The notes below the pieces were generated by a model that was not told the origin of the DNA, searched no databases, and saw nothing but the letters and a program-made list of their open reading frames with translations. DNA of 64,000 nucleotides from Thermohalobaculum sp050330995. Its GTDB lineage: Bacteria > Pseudomonadota > Alphaproteobacteria > Rhodobacterales > Rhodobacteraceae. The position numbers and the translations under genes were made by a program. Shown piece after piece: positions 34,175 through 42,819 of the stretch. The DNA lies in assembly GCA_050330995.1 (NCBI GenBank), contig JBHJHI010000066.1, forward strand, positions 28,254-92,253, in the 5' to 3' direction. Within the stretch, counting starts at the first letter, position 1. Each line of letters begins with the position of its first letter.

Positions 34175-34705
34175 TCACGCGCAGCGGCGCGCGACCACCT
34201 CGGCCTCGAAGAAGGGATGGACGACCTGGGTGCCGGGCCCGATGCCGTGGCGCGCGGCCTCGCCGGCGTTGACCTCGAGCACGGCCGCGGCCTCGCCGTC
34301 GGAGAGCAGCATCTCCTCAGAGAAGGGCACCGCGTCGGCGGCGACGTTCAGCACCCGGCCGTCCTCGGCGAGGAAGACGATGTCGAGGGACACGAAGGTG
34401 TTGCGCATCCAGAAGCCCGCCCGCCTCGGCGCGTCGAACAGGAACAGCATCCCCGCCTCGGGCGCGAGCGACTGGCGGAACATCAGCCCGCGCTCGCGCT
34501 CCTGCGGATCGTCGGCGATCTCGACCTCGTAGACGACCTCGCCGGTCTCGGCGAGCACGAGGACCCGGTCGCGGCGACACTCGAAGCCGGCGGCCTCGCC
34601 GGCGAAGGCGAGCGCGAACACGGCGCCGGCGGCGAACCCGCGGCGCGTGGGCCCGGCGCGCGACGACGGGCGGCGCGGGGTCGCGGATCCCACGGGCGGC
34701 GTCAT
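34175..34705 (-). CDS. DUF192 family exported protein
   Basis: A 176-residue protein. An N-terminal export signal with a twin-arginine-like start (PTRRGFAAGAVFALAFAGEAAG) precedes a DUF192 domain: VEIADDPQERERGLMFRQSLAPEAGMLFLFDAPRRAGFWMRNTFVSLDIVFL.EDGRVLNV. That signature is highly conserved, but the function of the family is unknown. The gene lies 11 bases downstream of the double cold-shock-domain gene on the same strand; this pairing is one I recall in Rhodobacterales, so they are probably co-transcribed. tRNA-Pro follows on the same strand. Confidence 0.9.
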   Translation of the reverse strand: MTPPVGSATPRRPSSRAGPTRRGFAAGAVFALAFAGEAAGFECRRDRVLVLAETGEVVYEVEIADDPQERERGLMFRQSLAPEAGMLFLFDAPRRAGFWMRNTFVSLDIVFLAEDGRVLNVAADAVPFSEEMLLSDGEAAAVLEVNAGEAARHGIGPGTQVVHPFFEAEVVARRCA

Positions 34706-34716
34706 CGGGGGCGCGC

Positions 34717-35325
34717 TCAGCCGTTTCGCGCCTGGAGTTCCTGGGCGGCCGCCTCCCAGAGCTTCAGCTCAGCGACCATCAGCCCGCGCGGGCCGCGGAA
34801 GGTGCGCACCGCCATCCCCTCCCCGCTCGCGAGGTCAGGAAAGCCGCAGCGGCGCACGATCTCCATGTGGACGAACACGTCCTCGGGATTGCCGAAGACG
34901 TTGACGAAGCCGAAGCCCTTCTGCTTGTCGAACCACTTGACGCGCGCCGGCTGGAGCGGGCCCAGATCGGCGGCGCCGCTCAGGAAGTCGGTCGGGCGCG
35001 TCTGCTGCCCGCCGTCCCCGGCCGGCTGGGACGCGACGGCGGTGGAGCTGTCGACCTCCAGCAGCTCTTGCGCGTGCAACCCGCGCGCGCCCATGGTCGT
35101 CGTCAGCCTGACGATCGCCCCCTCGGCGAGGGTGCTGATGCCGAAGTTGCGCACGCAGGAGGCATGGACCATCACGTCGCCGCCACCCGTGTCGGGCACG
35201 ACGAACCCGTATCCCTTGACCGCATCGTACCACTTGACCCGGCCGATCACGACCTCGCCCGAAGCCGGGTCTTCCGCGGGCGTGTCCGCGCTACCCGCGC
35301 GGTTCGGCGTGTGTGCCGCAGTCAT
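34717..35325 (-). CDS. Protein with two cold-shock domains
   Basis: A 202-residue protein with two OB-fold cold-shock domains: domain 1 about residues 28-92 (GRVKWYDAVKGYGFVVPD, RNP1 KGYGFV, RNP2 VMVHAS) and domain 2 about 127-192 (ARVKWFDKQKGFGFVNVF, RNP1 KGFGFV, RNP2 VFVHME), joined by a flexible linker. Such proteins bind single-stranded RNA/DNA and act as RNA chaperones. Tandem cold-shock-domain proteins of this size are characteristic of alphaproteobacteria. GGAGGCGAGA lies upstream of the ATG. Followed by the DUF192 gene. Confidence 0.93.
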   Translation of the reverse strand: MTAAHTPNRAGSADTPAEDPASGEVVIGRVKWYDAVKGYGFVVPDTGGGDVMVHASCVRNFGISTLAEGAIVRLTTTMGARGLHAQELLEVDSSTAVASQPAGDGGQQTRPTDFLSGAADLGPLQPARVKWFDKQKGFGFVNVFGNPEDVFVHMEIVRRCGFPDLASGEGMAVRTFRGPRGLMVAELKLWEAAAQELQARNG

Positions 35326-35389
35326 TCGCTATCTCGCCTCCACCGACGTCCGCGTTGTCGACACTGCACGCTGAAAGCCGAACCGACCT

Positions 35390-36331
35390 ATGTCCGACTC
35401 TTGCCCGCTCCAACACGTCAAGTCTCGCCGAGCGATACCGCTTCTGTCGAGCGCCTTGCTCGCCACGGTGCTCGCTCTGTGCGCCTGCACGGGCGGCGGA
35501 CCTATTACGGCCGCGCCGACGAGCGCAACACCGTCCTTCCTCCTGAGCCCCGACGGCGTCAGAATCGTCGCGAAAGGTGAACGAGACGTTACTGACGCGG
35601 CGCGACAGGCGGCAAGAATCGACGCATCGTCGATCCTCGCCACGGAAGACGCTCTCATCGTCGCCCCGGCCGAGGTTCCGTATCTCGCCTTAAGCCGAGA
35701 GGGTAAAGCCTTCCTTGCGCTCGACGCGCCCCGCGCCCTCGCCCGCGGCGTGCCGGCCGCGTCCTGCCCGGCGACAGGGCTGTCGGCGCGCGACGCGGCG
35801 GACACCGCCGAGGCCGCGCGGCAGGCGCTCTCGGCCTGCTTCGCCCGCGCGCGGGCGGACGAGGCGGACGGCCCGGCCTGCGGCTGCCGGCTGGTCGGCG
35901 TCGACGACAAGGTGCTCCTGGCCCGCTCGGAAACCGGCTTCGCCGTCGGCACGCCCGCGCGTGTCTCGTCTCGGGACATGGGCCTGGACGATATCTGGGT
36001 CGCGCGCGAAAGCGAATCGGGTGATCTGGCCCTCTACGATCTCGCCGGCCCGGTCGGCCGGGTCGCGTTCGACGGCCGGGGGGGCGCCCGGCTCGAGCTG
36101 CCGGGCGAGCCGGCGGCGTTCGCAGGCGTGGCCCGCGCGGTCGGCTTTCGCCGCGGGCGGCGGGCTTGGCGGCTCTACCTCGCCGATCCTCGGGGGCGGC
36201 GCGTCAGCCTGCTCGTCGGCTTCTCGCCGGCCGAACTCGCCGAGAGCGCCGGCGCCTGGCTCGCCTTCCCGCCCGACCTCGCCGCGCCCTCGGCGCTCGC
36301 CGGGGCGATCGAGCGCACCGGCACGCGCTGA
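35390..36331 (+). CDS. Predicted lipoprotein of unknown function
   Basis: A 313-residue protein with an N-terminal basic/hydrophobic signal (SRRAIPLLSSALLATVLALCACTGGG) ending in an LCAC lipobox-like sequence. The mature part has no strong motif; four cysteines (PAASCPATG, LSACFAR, PACGCRL) may form disulfides. The first third is visibly less GC-biased at third codon positions than its neighbours (35390-35700). I do not recognise a family. The start is uncertain because the ribosome site is poor. It begins 64 bases from the divergent cold-shock gene. Confidence 0.65.
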   Translation: MSDSCPLQHVKSRRAIPLLSSALLATVLALCACTGGGPITAAPTSATPSFLLSPDGVRIVAKGERDVTDAARQAARIDASSILATEDALIVAPAEVPYLALSREGKAFLALDAPRALARGVPAASCPATGLSARDAADTAEAARQALSACFARARADEADGPACGCRLVGVDDKVLLARSETGFAVGTPARVSSRDMGLDDIWVARESESGDLALYDLAGPVGRVAFDGRGGARLELPGEPAAFAGVARAVGFRRGRRAWRLYLADPRGRRVSLLVGFSPAELAESAGAWLAFPPDLAAPSALAGAIERTGTR

Positions 36332-36419
36332 GACGGCGGACGGTTTTCGCTTGCGGCGATGCGGGCGGGGGCGCCATGACGAAAGCGCCGGGGGCGCCGG
36401 CGCCGACACGGGTCACACG

Positions 36420-38228
36420 ATGTTCCAGTCCTTCGAGGCGACCGCCGACGGGGCCGCGAGCGCGTCGCGCCTCGCGCGGCTGCGAGAGGCGATGGCCGAG
36501 CGCGGCGGCGCCGCCTTCCTGGTGCCTCGCGGCGACGCGCACCAGGGCGAGACGGTCGCGCCCTGCGACGAGCGCTTGGCCTGGCTCACCGGCTTCACCG
36601 GCTCGGCGGGCCTCGCGATCGTGGCGCGCGAGCGCGCGGTGCTGCTGGTCGACGGGCGCTACGCCCTCCAGGCCGCGGCGCAGGTCGACCCGGGCGCGGT
36701 CGAGGTCGCCGCGAGCCGCGACGTCTCGGCGGCCGACTGGCTGGCGGCGGTGCTCGAAGGGGACGAGACGGCCGGCTTCGACCCCTGGCTGCACACGCCG
36801 GCCGAGATCGAGCGGCTGGAGATCAGGCTCGGCCGCCCGCTGGTCCGCCTGGGCGACAACCCGGTGGACACGGTCTGGGACGACCGCCCGCCCCGCCCCG
36901 CCGGGGCCGTGCGCGTCCACCCCACGACGCTCGCCGGCGAGAGCGCGGCCGACAAGCGTGCCCGCCTCGGCGCCGCGCTCGCCGAGGAGGGGGTGGACGC
37001 CGCGGTGCTGACGCTGCCCGACAGCCTGTCGTGGCTCCTCAACATCCGCGGCTCGGACGTGGCCCGCAGCCCGGCGGTGCAGGGCTTCGCCATCCTGCGC
37101 GCCGACGCGAGCGCGGTGCTGTTCACGCCCCCCGAGAAGATCGACGCGGCCGTGCGCGCGCATCTCGGCAACGCGGTGCGCGTCGAGCCGCCCGACGCCT
37201 TCGCCGAGGCCCTCGCCGCGACCGGCGCGGTCACCGTGCGCCTCGACCGCCGCAGCGCGCCGGTGGCGGTGGTCGAGGCGCTCGCCGGGGGCGGCACCGC
37301 GATCAGCGACGGGCGCGACCCCTGCGTCGTGGCCAAGGCCGCCAAGAACGAGGCGGAGCTGGCCGGCATCCGCGCGGCCCACGTCCGCGACGGCGCGGCG
37401 CTCTGCCGTTTCCTGGCCGGCCTCGCCGCCGTCCTGGCCGAAGGCGAGCGGCTCACCGAGATCGACGTCGCCCGCCGGATCGAGGCCGCGCGCGTCGAGA
37501 CCGGCGAGGTGGTCGACCTCGCCTTCGATACCATCGCGGGGAGCGGGCCGAACGGGGCGATCGTGCACTACCGCGTGACCCGCGAGAGCGACCGGACCGT
37601 CGCGCCGGGCGATCTGCTGCTGGTCGATTCGGGCGCGCACTACGCGGACGGCACCACCGACGTCACCCGCACGCTCGCGACCGGGCCGGTCGACCCCGAG
37701 GCCGCCCGCGCCTTCACCCTGGTGCTGAAGGGCATGGTCGCGATCAGCCGCGCGCGCTGGCCCGAGGGGCTCGCGGGGCGCGACCTCGACCCGCTCGCCC
37801 GCGCGGCGCTCTGGCGCGAGGGGCTCGACTACGACCACGGCACCGGCCACGGCGTCGGCGCGTTCCTGAACGTCCACGAGGGTCCCGCCGCCCTCTCGCG
37901 CCGCTCGGGCGACGTGGCGCTGGTGCCCGGCATGGTGCTCTCGAACGAGCCGGGGTGCTACCGCGAGGGCGCCTGGGGCATCCGCATCGAGAACCTGGTC
38001 GCGGTGACGCCGCCCTCGGTGCCCGAGGGGGGCGAGCGGGCCATGCTCGGCTTCGAGACGCTCACGCTCGCGCCGATCGACCGGCGGCTGATCGTGGCCG
38101 ATCTCCTCGACCGCCCCGAGCGCGACTGGCTCGACGCCTACCACGCGCGGGTGCGCGAGACGCTGGAGCCCCTGCTCGACGAGGCCGTCGTCGCCTGGCT
38201 TCGCGAGGCGACCGCGCCGCTCGCCTGA
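36420..38228 (+). CDS. Aminopeptidase P family protein (Xaa-Pro aminopeptidase)
   Basis: A 602-residue M24B metallopeptidase that removes an N-terminal residue preceding proline. Two creatinase-like N-terminal domains (residues 1-300, GFTGSAGLAIV, DGRYALQA, DSLSWLLNIRGSDVARSPAVQGFAIL) precede the pita-bread catalytic domain. Metal ligands: DSGAHYADGTTDVTRT (two Asp), GTGHGVG (His), NEPGCYREGAWGIRIEN (two Glu). The roughly 600-residue, three-domain form matches eukaryotic-type cytosolic APP found in many alphaproteobacteria. Start ATG 36420; ribosome site weak. Followed by the DUF427 gene after 63 bases. Confidence 0.94.
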   Translation: MFQSFEATADGAASASRLARLREAMAERGGAAFLVPRGDAHQGETVAPCDERLAWLTGFTGSAGLAIVARERAVLLVDGRYALQAAAQVDPGAVEVAASRDVSAADWLAAVLEGDETAGFDPWLHTPAEIERLEIRLGRPLVRLGDNPVDTVWDDRPPRPAGAVRVHPTTLAGESAADKRARLGAALAEEGVDAAVLTLPDSLSWLLNIRGSDVARSPAVQGFAILRADASAVLFTPPEKIDAAVRAHLGNAVRVEPPDAFAEALAATGAVTVRLDRRSAPVAVVEALAGGGTAISDGRDPCVVAKAAKNEAELAGIRAAHVRDGAALCRFLAGLAAVLAEGERLTEIDVARRIEAARVETGEVVDLAFDTIAGSGPNGAIVHYRVTRESDRTVAPGDLLLVDSGAHYADGTTDVTRTLATGPVDPEAARAFTLVLKGMVAISRARWPEGLAGRDLDPLARAALWREGLDYDHGTGHGVGAFLNVHEGPAALSRRSGDVALVPGMVLSNEPGCYREGAWGIRIENLVAVTPPSVPEGGERAMLGFETLTLAPIDRRLIVADLLDRPERDWLDAYHARVRETLEPLLDEAVVAWLREATAPLA

Positions 38229-38291
38229 CCCCGTTCGGAGAAGACGGCCGGAGAACCGCGCCGCGAGAGAGCTTCAGGGAAGGAATCCTCC

Positions 38292-38630
38292 ATGGCCGAG
38301 ATCGAGATCAAGCCCGCCGGGGCTACCGTGGTGGTGCGCGCCGGCGGCGCCGTCCTCGCCGAGAGCACCCGCGCGATGACGCTGTTCGAGACGGGCTACG
38401 AGCCGGTCCACTACATCCCGCGCGACGACGTCGCCATGGCCTTCCTCGACGCCTCCGACACGCGCACGCGCTGCCCGCACAAGGGCGAGGCGACGTACTT
38501 CCACCTAGCGCTCAAGTCGGGCACCCTGCGCGACGCGGCCTGGTCCTACCCCGAGCCGCACGAGGGCGTGGCGCGGATCGCGGGCCTCGTCGCCTTCGAC
38601 GCGGGAAAGGTCGCCGTCGAGGAGCTGTGA
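38292..38630 (+). CDS. DUF427 domain-containing protein
   Basis: A 112-residue small cytoplasmic protein. DUF427 signature: VVVRAGGAVLAESTRAMTLFE, PVHYIPRDDVAMAFL, TRCPHKGEATYFHL and AWSYPEPHEG, with the conserved CPHKG. The fold is a beta-tent; biochemical role unknown. AGGGAAGGAATCCTCC precedes the ATG. It lies just downstream of aminopeptidase P on the same strand and may be co-transcribed. It converges with the chloride channel gene. Confidence 0.92.
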   Translation: MAEIEIKPAGATVVVRAGGAVLAESTRAMTLFETGYEPVHYIPRDDVAMAFLDASDTRTRCPHKGEATYFHLALKSGTLRDAAWSYPEPHEGVARIAGLVAFDAGKVAVEEL

Positions 38631-38637
38631 GCGCGCC

Positions 38638-40350
38638 TCACGAGTGCTCCTCGCGCATCTCCTCCTCCAGAAGACGCGCGTAGGCGGCGAGGGCGTCGGT
38701 GTAGCTGACCACCCCCAGAAGCTCGGGCTCGCCCTCGCGGGTCCAGGCGCGGGCGAACACCGGCAGATGGCCGTGGCCGTGCTCGCGGAACATCGGCAGC
38801 GCGTCGGCCAGCGTGTCGGTGCGCCTCAGCCACTGCCCCTCGCGGTGCAGGCGGCGGCAGGTCTCCGGATCGGGCACGCCCTTCGCGCCCGGCGCGCGCA
38901 TCAGCGAGCGCACGCGCACCGTGGTGCGCAGATACCCCTGCGGCCCGTCGGCGAGGTGCAGCCCCTTGCGCTCGAGCTGGGTGAGGAAGAACGAGCGCGC
39001 CACCAGCCGGTCGGCGACCGCCGCGGCCATGGCGATCGAGACCATCACCGCCATGCCCGCCTGCCAGTCGCCGGTCAGTTCGATCACGATCAGCGTGGAC
39101 GAGATCGGCGCGCCGAGCACGGCGGCCGCGACCGCGCCCATGCCGGCGAGCGCGTAGAGCCCCTGGCTGCCCTGCACCGAGGGCACCACGTCGATCGCGA
39201 CCGCGCCGAAGGCGGTGCCGAGGAGCGCGCCGAGCATCAGCGCGGGCGAGAAGATGCCCCCGCCCATGCGTCCCGCGAAGGTGATCGACACGGCCGCGGT
39301 CTTGACGGCCGCGAAGGCGACGGCGGTCCAGAAGCCGATCTCCGAAGTGAGCGCGCGGCTCGTGGTCTCGTAGCCGACGCCGATGATGTGCGGGAAGGCG
39401 AGCGCGATGGTGCCGAGGAACGCCCCGGCGACGGCGGGGCGCAGCCAGAGCGGCATCCGCGTGGCGCGGCAGACGCCGTCGCCGAAGCTCTCGGCGAGGA
39501 AGATCGAGCGCATCAGCGCCACCGCGAGAAGCCCCGCGAGCACGCCGAGGATCACGAAGGCGGGGAGTTCGGTGTAGAAGCCGATGGTGTTGGGCGGCAG
39601 CTCGAACTCGGTCACGTTGCCGAGGTGCAGCCGCGAGACCACGGCCGCCGCGACCGAGGACAGCACGATCGGGCCGAAGGCGTGCAGCGCGAAGTGGCGC
39701 AGCACCACCTCGAGCGCGAACAGCACGCCCGCGAGCGGCGCGTTGAAGCTCGCCGAGACCGCCGCCGCGGCGGCGCAGCCGAGGATGTCGCGCCCGTTCA
39801 TCTCCGAGAGGTGCATCCGGGTCGACACCCAGGAGGCGATCACCGCGCCGAGGTGGACCGCCGGCCCCTCGCGCCCGGTCGATCCCCCGGTCGAGAGCGT
39901 CACCAGCGCCGCCGCCGCCGAGGCGAGGCCTGGCCCGCGCTCGATGCAGCCGCGCTTCAGCGCGGCGGCCTGGATCACGTCGGCGACGCCGCGGGTCGCG
40001 CCGTCGGGGGTGAAGCGGGTGACGATCCAGCCGACCGCCAGCCCGCCGAGGATCGGCACCGGCAGCACCAGATACCAGGGCAGCGAGGCGGCGTGGCTGT
40101 GGATCTCGGCGTTGGACGCGCCGTAGAAGAGCGTCTGCAGCCCGGCGATGCCGAGACGGAAGCCGGTGACGACGTAGCCGGTGACCACGCCCACCACCAC
40201 GCTCAGCCCGAGGAGAGGGACCTGGCCGCGCAGCCCCTCGCGCGCGATCGCGCGGCCGAGGACGCGCAGGACCACGCGCAGGCGCGAGAGCCAGCGCCAT
40301 CCCGCGCCGCGCGTCCGTGAGCCGCCCGCGCTGTCGGTGCCGTCCGCCAT
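38638..40350 (-). CDS. ClC-family chloride channel/transporter with CBS domains
   Basis: A 570-residue membrane protein. The ClC core (about residues 45-440) shows STGGSTGREGPAVHLGA (anion filter plus the gating glutamate of GREGP), SFNAPLAGVLFALEVV (with the internal glutamate associated with proton coupling), FAGRMGGGIFSPALMLGA and AAVLGAPISSTLIVIELTG. A C-terminal pair of CBS-like segments (about 455-560, TDTLADALPMFREHGHGHLPVF and LLGVVSYTDAL) forms the regulatory domain. Both glutamates are present, so an H+/Cl- antiporter is more likely than a channel. Start ATG 40350 with GAGGCG upstream. Confidence 0.93.
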   Translation of the reverse strand: MADGTDSAGGSRTRGAGWRWLSRLRVVLRVLGRAIAREGLRGQVPLLGLSVVVGVVTGYVVTGFRLGIAGLQTLFYGASNAEIHSHAASLPWYLVLPVPILGGLAVGWIVTRFTPDGATRGVADVIQAAALKRGCIERGPGLASAAAALVTLSTGGSTGREGPAVHLGAVIASWVSTRMHLSEMNGRDILGCAAAAAVSASFNAPLAGVLFALEVVLRHFALHAFGPIVLSSVAAAVVSRLHLGNVTEFELPPNTIGFYTELPAFVILGVLAGLLAVALMRSIFLAESFGDGVCRATRMPLWLRPAVAGAFLGTIALAFPHIIGVGYETTSRALTSEIGFWTAVAFAAVKTAAVSITFAGRMGGGIFSPALMLGALLGTAFGAVAIDVVPSVQGSQGLYALAGMGAVAAAVLGAPISSTLIVIELTGDWQAGMAVMVSIAMAAAVADRLVARSFFLTQLERKGLHLADGPQGYLRTTVRVRSLMRAPGAKGVPDPETCRRLHREGQWLRRTDTLADALPMFREHGHGHLPVFARAWTREGEPELLGVVSYTDALAAYARLLEEEMREEHS

Positions 40351-40421
40351 CGCCTCGGTCCGCCTGCGCCAGATCCCCGTCTTAGGCGCCGGCGAGCCGC
40401 GTTGGAAAGGGCGCCGGGCGC

Positions 40422-40916
40422 TCAGCGGCGGCGAATGCCGATGCGTGCGCCGACCTGGGGCGGACGCGGCAGGTCGGCCTGCGCGCGCCGACAGGCGTCG
40501 AGCCGGGCGTGCAGGTCGTCGGGGAAGGGCGTCGAGCGGCGTTGGCCGAGATCGACGTTCATCGAGAGCGATTCGTAGGTCGCCGCCGCCTCGCCGCTGC
40601 GCTCGGAGATCATGGTGACGAAGACGTGGACCCGCTTGTGGTCGCAGTCGAGCAGCACGACCTCGCAGTGGAAGCGCTCGCCTTCGAGCAGCTCGCGCAG
40701 GTAGTGGAGCTGGCTCTGCAGCGCCATCGGCCCCATGTTGTGGCTCTCGACGAGCGCGGGGCCGTTGCCCCAGAGATCGTAGATCTCGTCGAGCGCGCGG
40801 TCGAAGGCGAGCAGGTAGTAGGCCACGTTCATGTGGCCGTTGTAGTCGATCCAGTCGGGCAGGACGGTCTGGGTGGTCGAGCGGATCGGGGCGGCGTCGA
40901 AGACGGGCTCGGTCAC
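40422..40916 (-). CDS. Hotdog-fold thioesterase
   Basis: A 164-residue 4-hydroxybenzoyl-CoA-thioesterase-like protein. The active-site segment DWIDYNGHMNVAYYLLAFDRALDEIY (about residues 22-47) has the DxNGHMN pattern of acyl-CoA thioesterases, followed by YLRELLEGERFHCEVVLLDCDHKRVHVF. The acyl substrate is unknown; neighbours in other alphaproteobacteria suggest carnitine/betaine metabolism but nothing here proves it. The start is GTG 40916 with GAGGAGG eight bases upstream; its GTGA overlaps the stop of the DUF3303-like gene, so the two are co-translated. Confidence 0.87.
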   Translation of the reverse strand: MTEPVFDAAPIRSTTQTVLPDWIDYNGHMNVAYYLLAFDRALDEIYDLWGNGPALVESHNMGPMALQSQLHYLRELLEGERFHCEVVLLDCDHKRVHVFVTMISERSGEAAATYESLSMNVDLGQRRSTPFPDDLHARLDACRRAQADLPRPPQVGARIGIRRR

Positions 40917-41203
40917 GTGGGTTCCTCCTCGCGCAGGGCGGCATAGAGAGCGGCGGTCTCGGCGCCGGTGGTCACGGGCACGACCTCGAAGCGCACGCCG
41001 GCGCCGCGCCAGCCGAGCACCCATGTCCGGAGCGCCGCGGCATCGTCGGCGCGCATGAGCTGGAAGCAGCGCCCGCAGCCGATCTCGACCCACGACGCCT
41101 CGAAGGCGACGCCTTCCGGTAATCCGCGTCCGCGCTCGGCGAGGCGGCGATAGACCGGCGCCATGTCGTCGCCGTCGAAGCGCTCGATTACCATGAAGAG
41201 CAT
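40913..41203 (-). CDS. DUF3303 family small protein
   Basis: A 96-residue cytoplasmic protein beginning MLFMVIERF and continuing DDMAPVYRRLAERGRGLPEGV, WVEIGCGRCFQLM and TWVLGWRGAGVRFEVVPV, the DUF3303 pattern (dimeric alpha-beta barrel-like, function unknown). The frame is open far upstream, but similarity starts at ATG 41203; an alternative ATG at 41194 also fits. It is translationally coupled to the thioesterase gene by a four-base overlap and divergent from the FAD oxidase gene. Confidence 0.8.
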   Translation of the reverse strand: MLFMVIERFDGDDMAPVYRRLAERGRGLPEGVAFEASWVEIGCGRCFQLMRADDAAALRTWVLGWRGAGVRFEVVPVTTGAETAALYAALREEEPT

Positions 41204-41369
41204 CGCTCGACCCCGGACCCGCGCCCCGCTATGGCTACCCGAGCCCATGGCTAGCGAGAGCCGGACCGGCTTTCCAGAGCGAGCGGCGGGACCCGCCCGG
41301 GACGGTGCGTCCCGCGGGCTCGACGGCTTCGGCGCCGTGGAAGGAACGCCGCGCGAGGGAGGACGCCCA

Positions 41370-42764
41370 ATGACCATCGAGACCGCCATCAGCGCGCTCG
41401 CCCCGCGCTTCGGCGATCGCCTGAGCCGCACGGCCGCGATCCTCGAACAGCACGGCCACGACGAGGCGCACCATGCCGCCCACCTGCCCGACGCGGTGAT
41501 TTGGCCCGAGACCACCGAGGAGGTCGCCGAGGTCGCGCGTGCCTGCGCGGCCCACGCCTGCCCGATCGTGCCGTGGGGCACGGGCACCTCGCTCGAAGGC
41601 CACGTCATCCCGGTCGCGGGCGGGGTCTCCCTCGACATGAGCCGGATGGATCGCGTGCTCGCCGTGCATCCGGAGGACATGGACGCGGTGGTCCAGCCCG
41701 GCGTCACCCGCAAGCGGCTGAACGAGGAGCTGCGTGACACCGGCCTGTTCTTCCCCGTCGACCCCGGCGCCGACGCCTCCCTGGGCGGCATGGCCGCGAC
41801 GCGCGCGTCCGGCACCTGCGCGGTGCGCTACGGCACCATGCGCGAATCGGTGCTGGCGCTCGAAGTGGTGCTCTCGGACGGGCGGGTGATCCGCACCGGC
41901 ACCCGGGCGCGCAAGTCCTCGGCCGGCTACGACCTCACGCGGCTGTTCGTGGGCTCCGAGGGTACGCTCGGGATCGTCACCGAGCTGACGCTGCGCCTCC
42001 ACGGCCAGCCCGAGGCGATCTCGGCCGCGACCTGCGCCTTCGACAGCGTCGACGACGCGGTCAGGACCGTGATCGAGACCATCCAGTGCGGCGTGCCTAT
42101 CGCGCGGATCGAGCTTCTGGACGCGCTCACCATCCGCGGCTTCAACGCGCACTCGGGCTACGACATGCCCGAGCGGCCGCCGCTGTTCCTCGAATTCCAT
42201 GGATCGGGCACGGGCGTCGCCGAGCAGGCCGAGACGGTGCAGGCCCTCGCGGCCGACAACGGCGCCTCGGCCTTCGACTGGGCGCGCGAGCCGGAGGCGC
42301 GGAGCCGCCTCTGGGCCGCGCGCCATCAGGTCTACTACGCGCAGCAGGCGCTGCGACCCGGCGCGAAGGGCTACGTCACCGACATCTGCGTGCCGATCTC
42401 GCGGCTCGCCGAGGCGATCGCCGAGACCCGCGCCGACCTCGACGCCTCGCCCCTGATGGCCCCGCTCGTCGGCCACGTCGGCGACGGCAACTTCCACCTC
42501 TCGATCCTGATCGACCCCTCGGTGGCGGCGGAGAAGACCGAGGCCGAACGCCTCGCCGCCCATCTCTCCGAGCGGGCGCTGCGCCTCGGGGGCACCGTCA
42601 CCGGCGAGCATGGCGTAGGCCTCGGCAAGGCGCGCTACATGGCCGCCGAGCACGGCGCGGCCTGGGACGTCATGGGCGCGATCAAGACCGCGCTCGACCC
42701 GGCCGGCATCATGAACCCCGGCAAGCTGGTGCCGCCCGCGACCGAGCCGCTCGCCGCCGAGTGA
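41370..42764 (+). CDS. FAD-binding oxidase (D-lactate/glycolate dehydrogenase type)
   Basis: A 464-residue flavoprotein of the GlcD/Dld family. The FAD-binding PCMH domain covers residues 35-215 (VIWPETTEEVAEVARAC, IVPWGTGTSLEGHV, VDPGADASLGGMAATRASGT, VGSEGTLGIVTELTLRL), and the C-terminal domain has HVGDGNFHL, TGEHGVGLGK and DPAGIMNPGK. It oxidises a D-2-hydroxy acid, most plausibly D-lactate, and passes electrons onward, being a cytoplasmic or peripheral membrane protein. GAGGGAGG is ten bases upstream of the ATG. Runs in the same direction as the aldo/keto reductase gene that follows after 55 bases. Confidence 0.93.
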   Translation: MTIETAISALAPRFGDRLSRTAAILEQHGHDEAHHAAHLPDAVIWPETTEEVAEVARACAAHACPIVPWGTGTSLEGHVIPVAGGVSLDMSRMDRVLAVHPEDMDAVVQPGVTRKRLNEELRDTGLFFPVDPGADASLGGMAATRASGTCAVRYGTMRESVLALEVVLSDGRVIRTGTRARKSSAGYDLTRLFVGSEGTLGIVTELTLRLHGQPEAISAATCAFDSVDDAVRTVIETIQCGVPIARIELLDALTIRGFNAHSGYDMPERPPLFLEFHGSGTGVAEQAETVQALAADNGASAFDWAREPEARSRLWAARHQVYYAQQALRPGAKGYVTDICVPISRLAEAIAETRADLDASPLMAPLVGHVGDGNFHLSILIDPSVAAEKTEAERLAAHLSERALRLGGTVTGEHGVGLGKARYMAAEHGAAWDVMGAIKTALDPAGIMNPGKLVPPATEPLAAE

Positions 42765-42819
42765 GACGCGCCCCCGCCCGCCCGCGTTGGCCGCGCGAGA
42801 GGCGAGAGGAGGCTTGTCC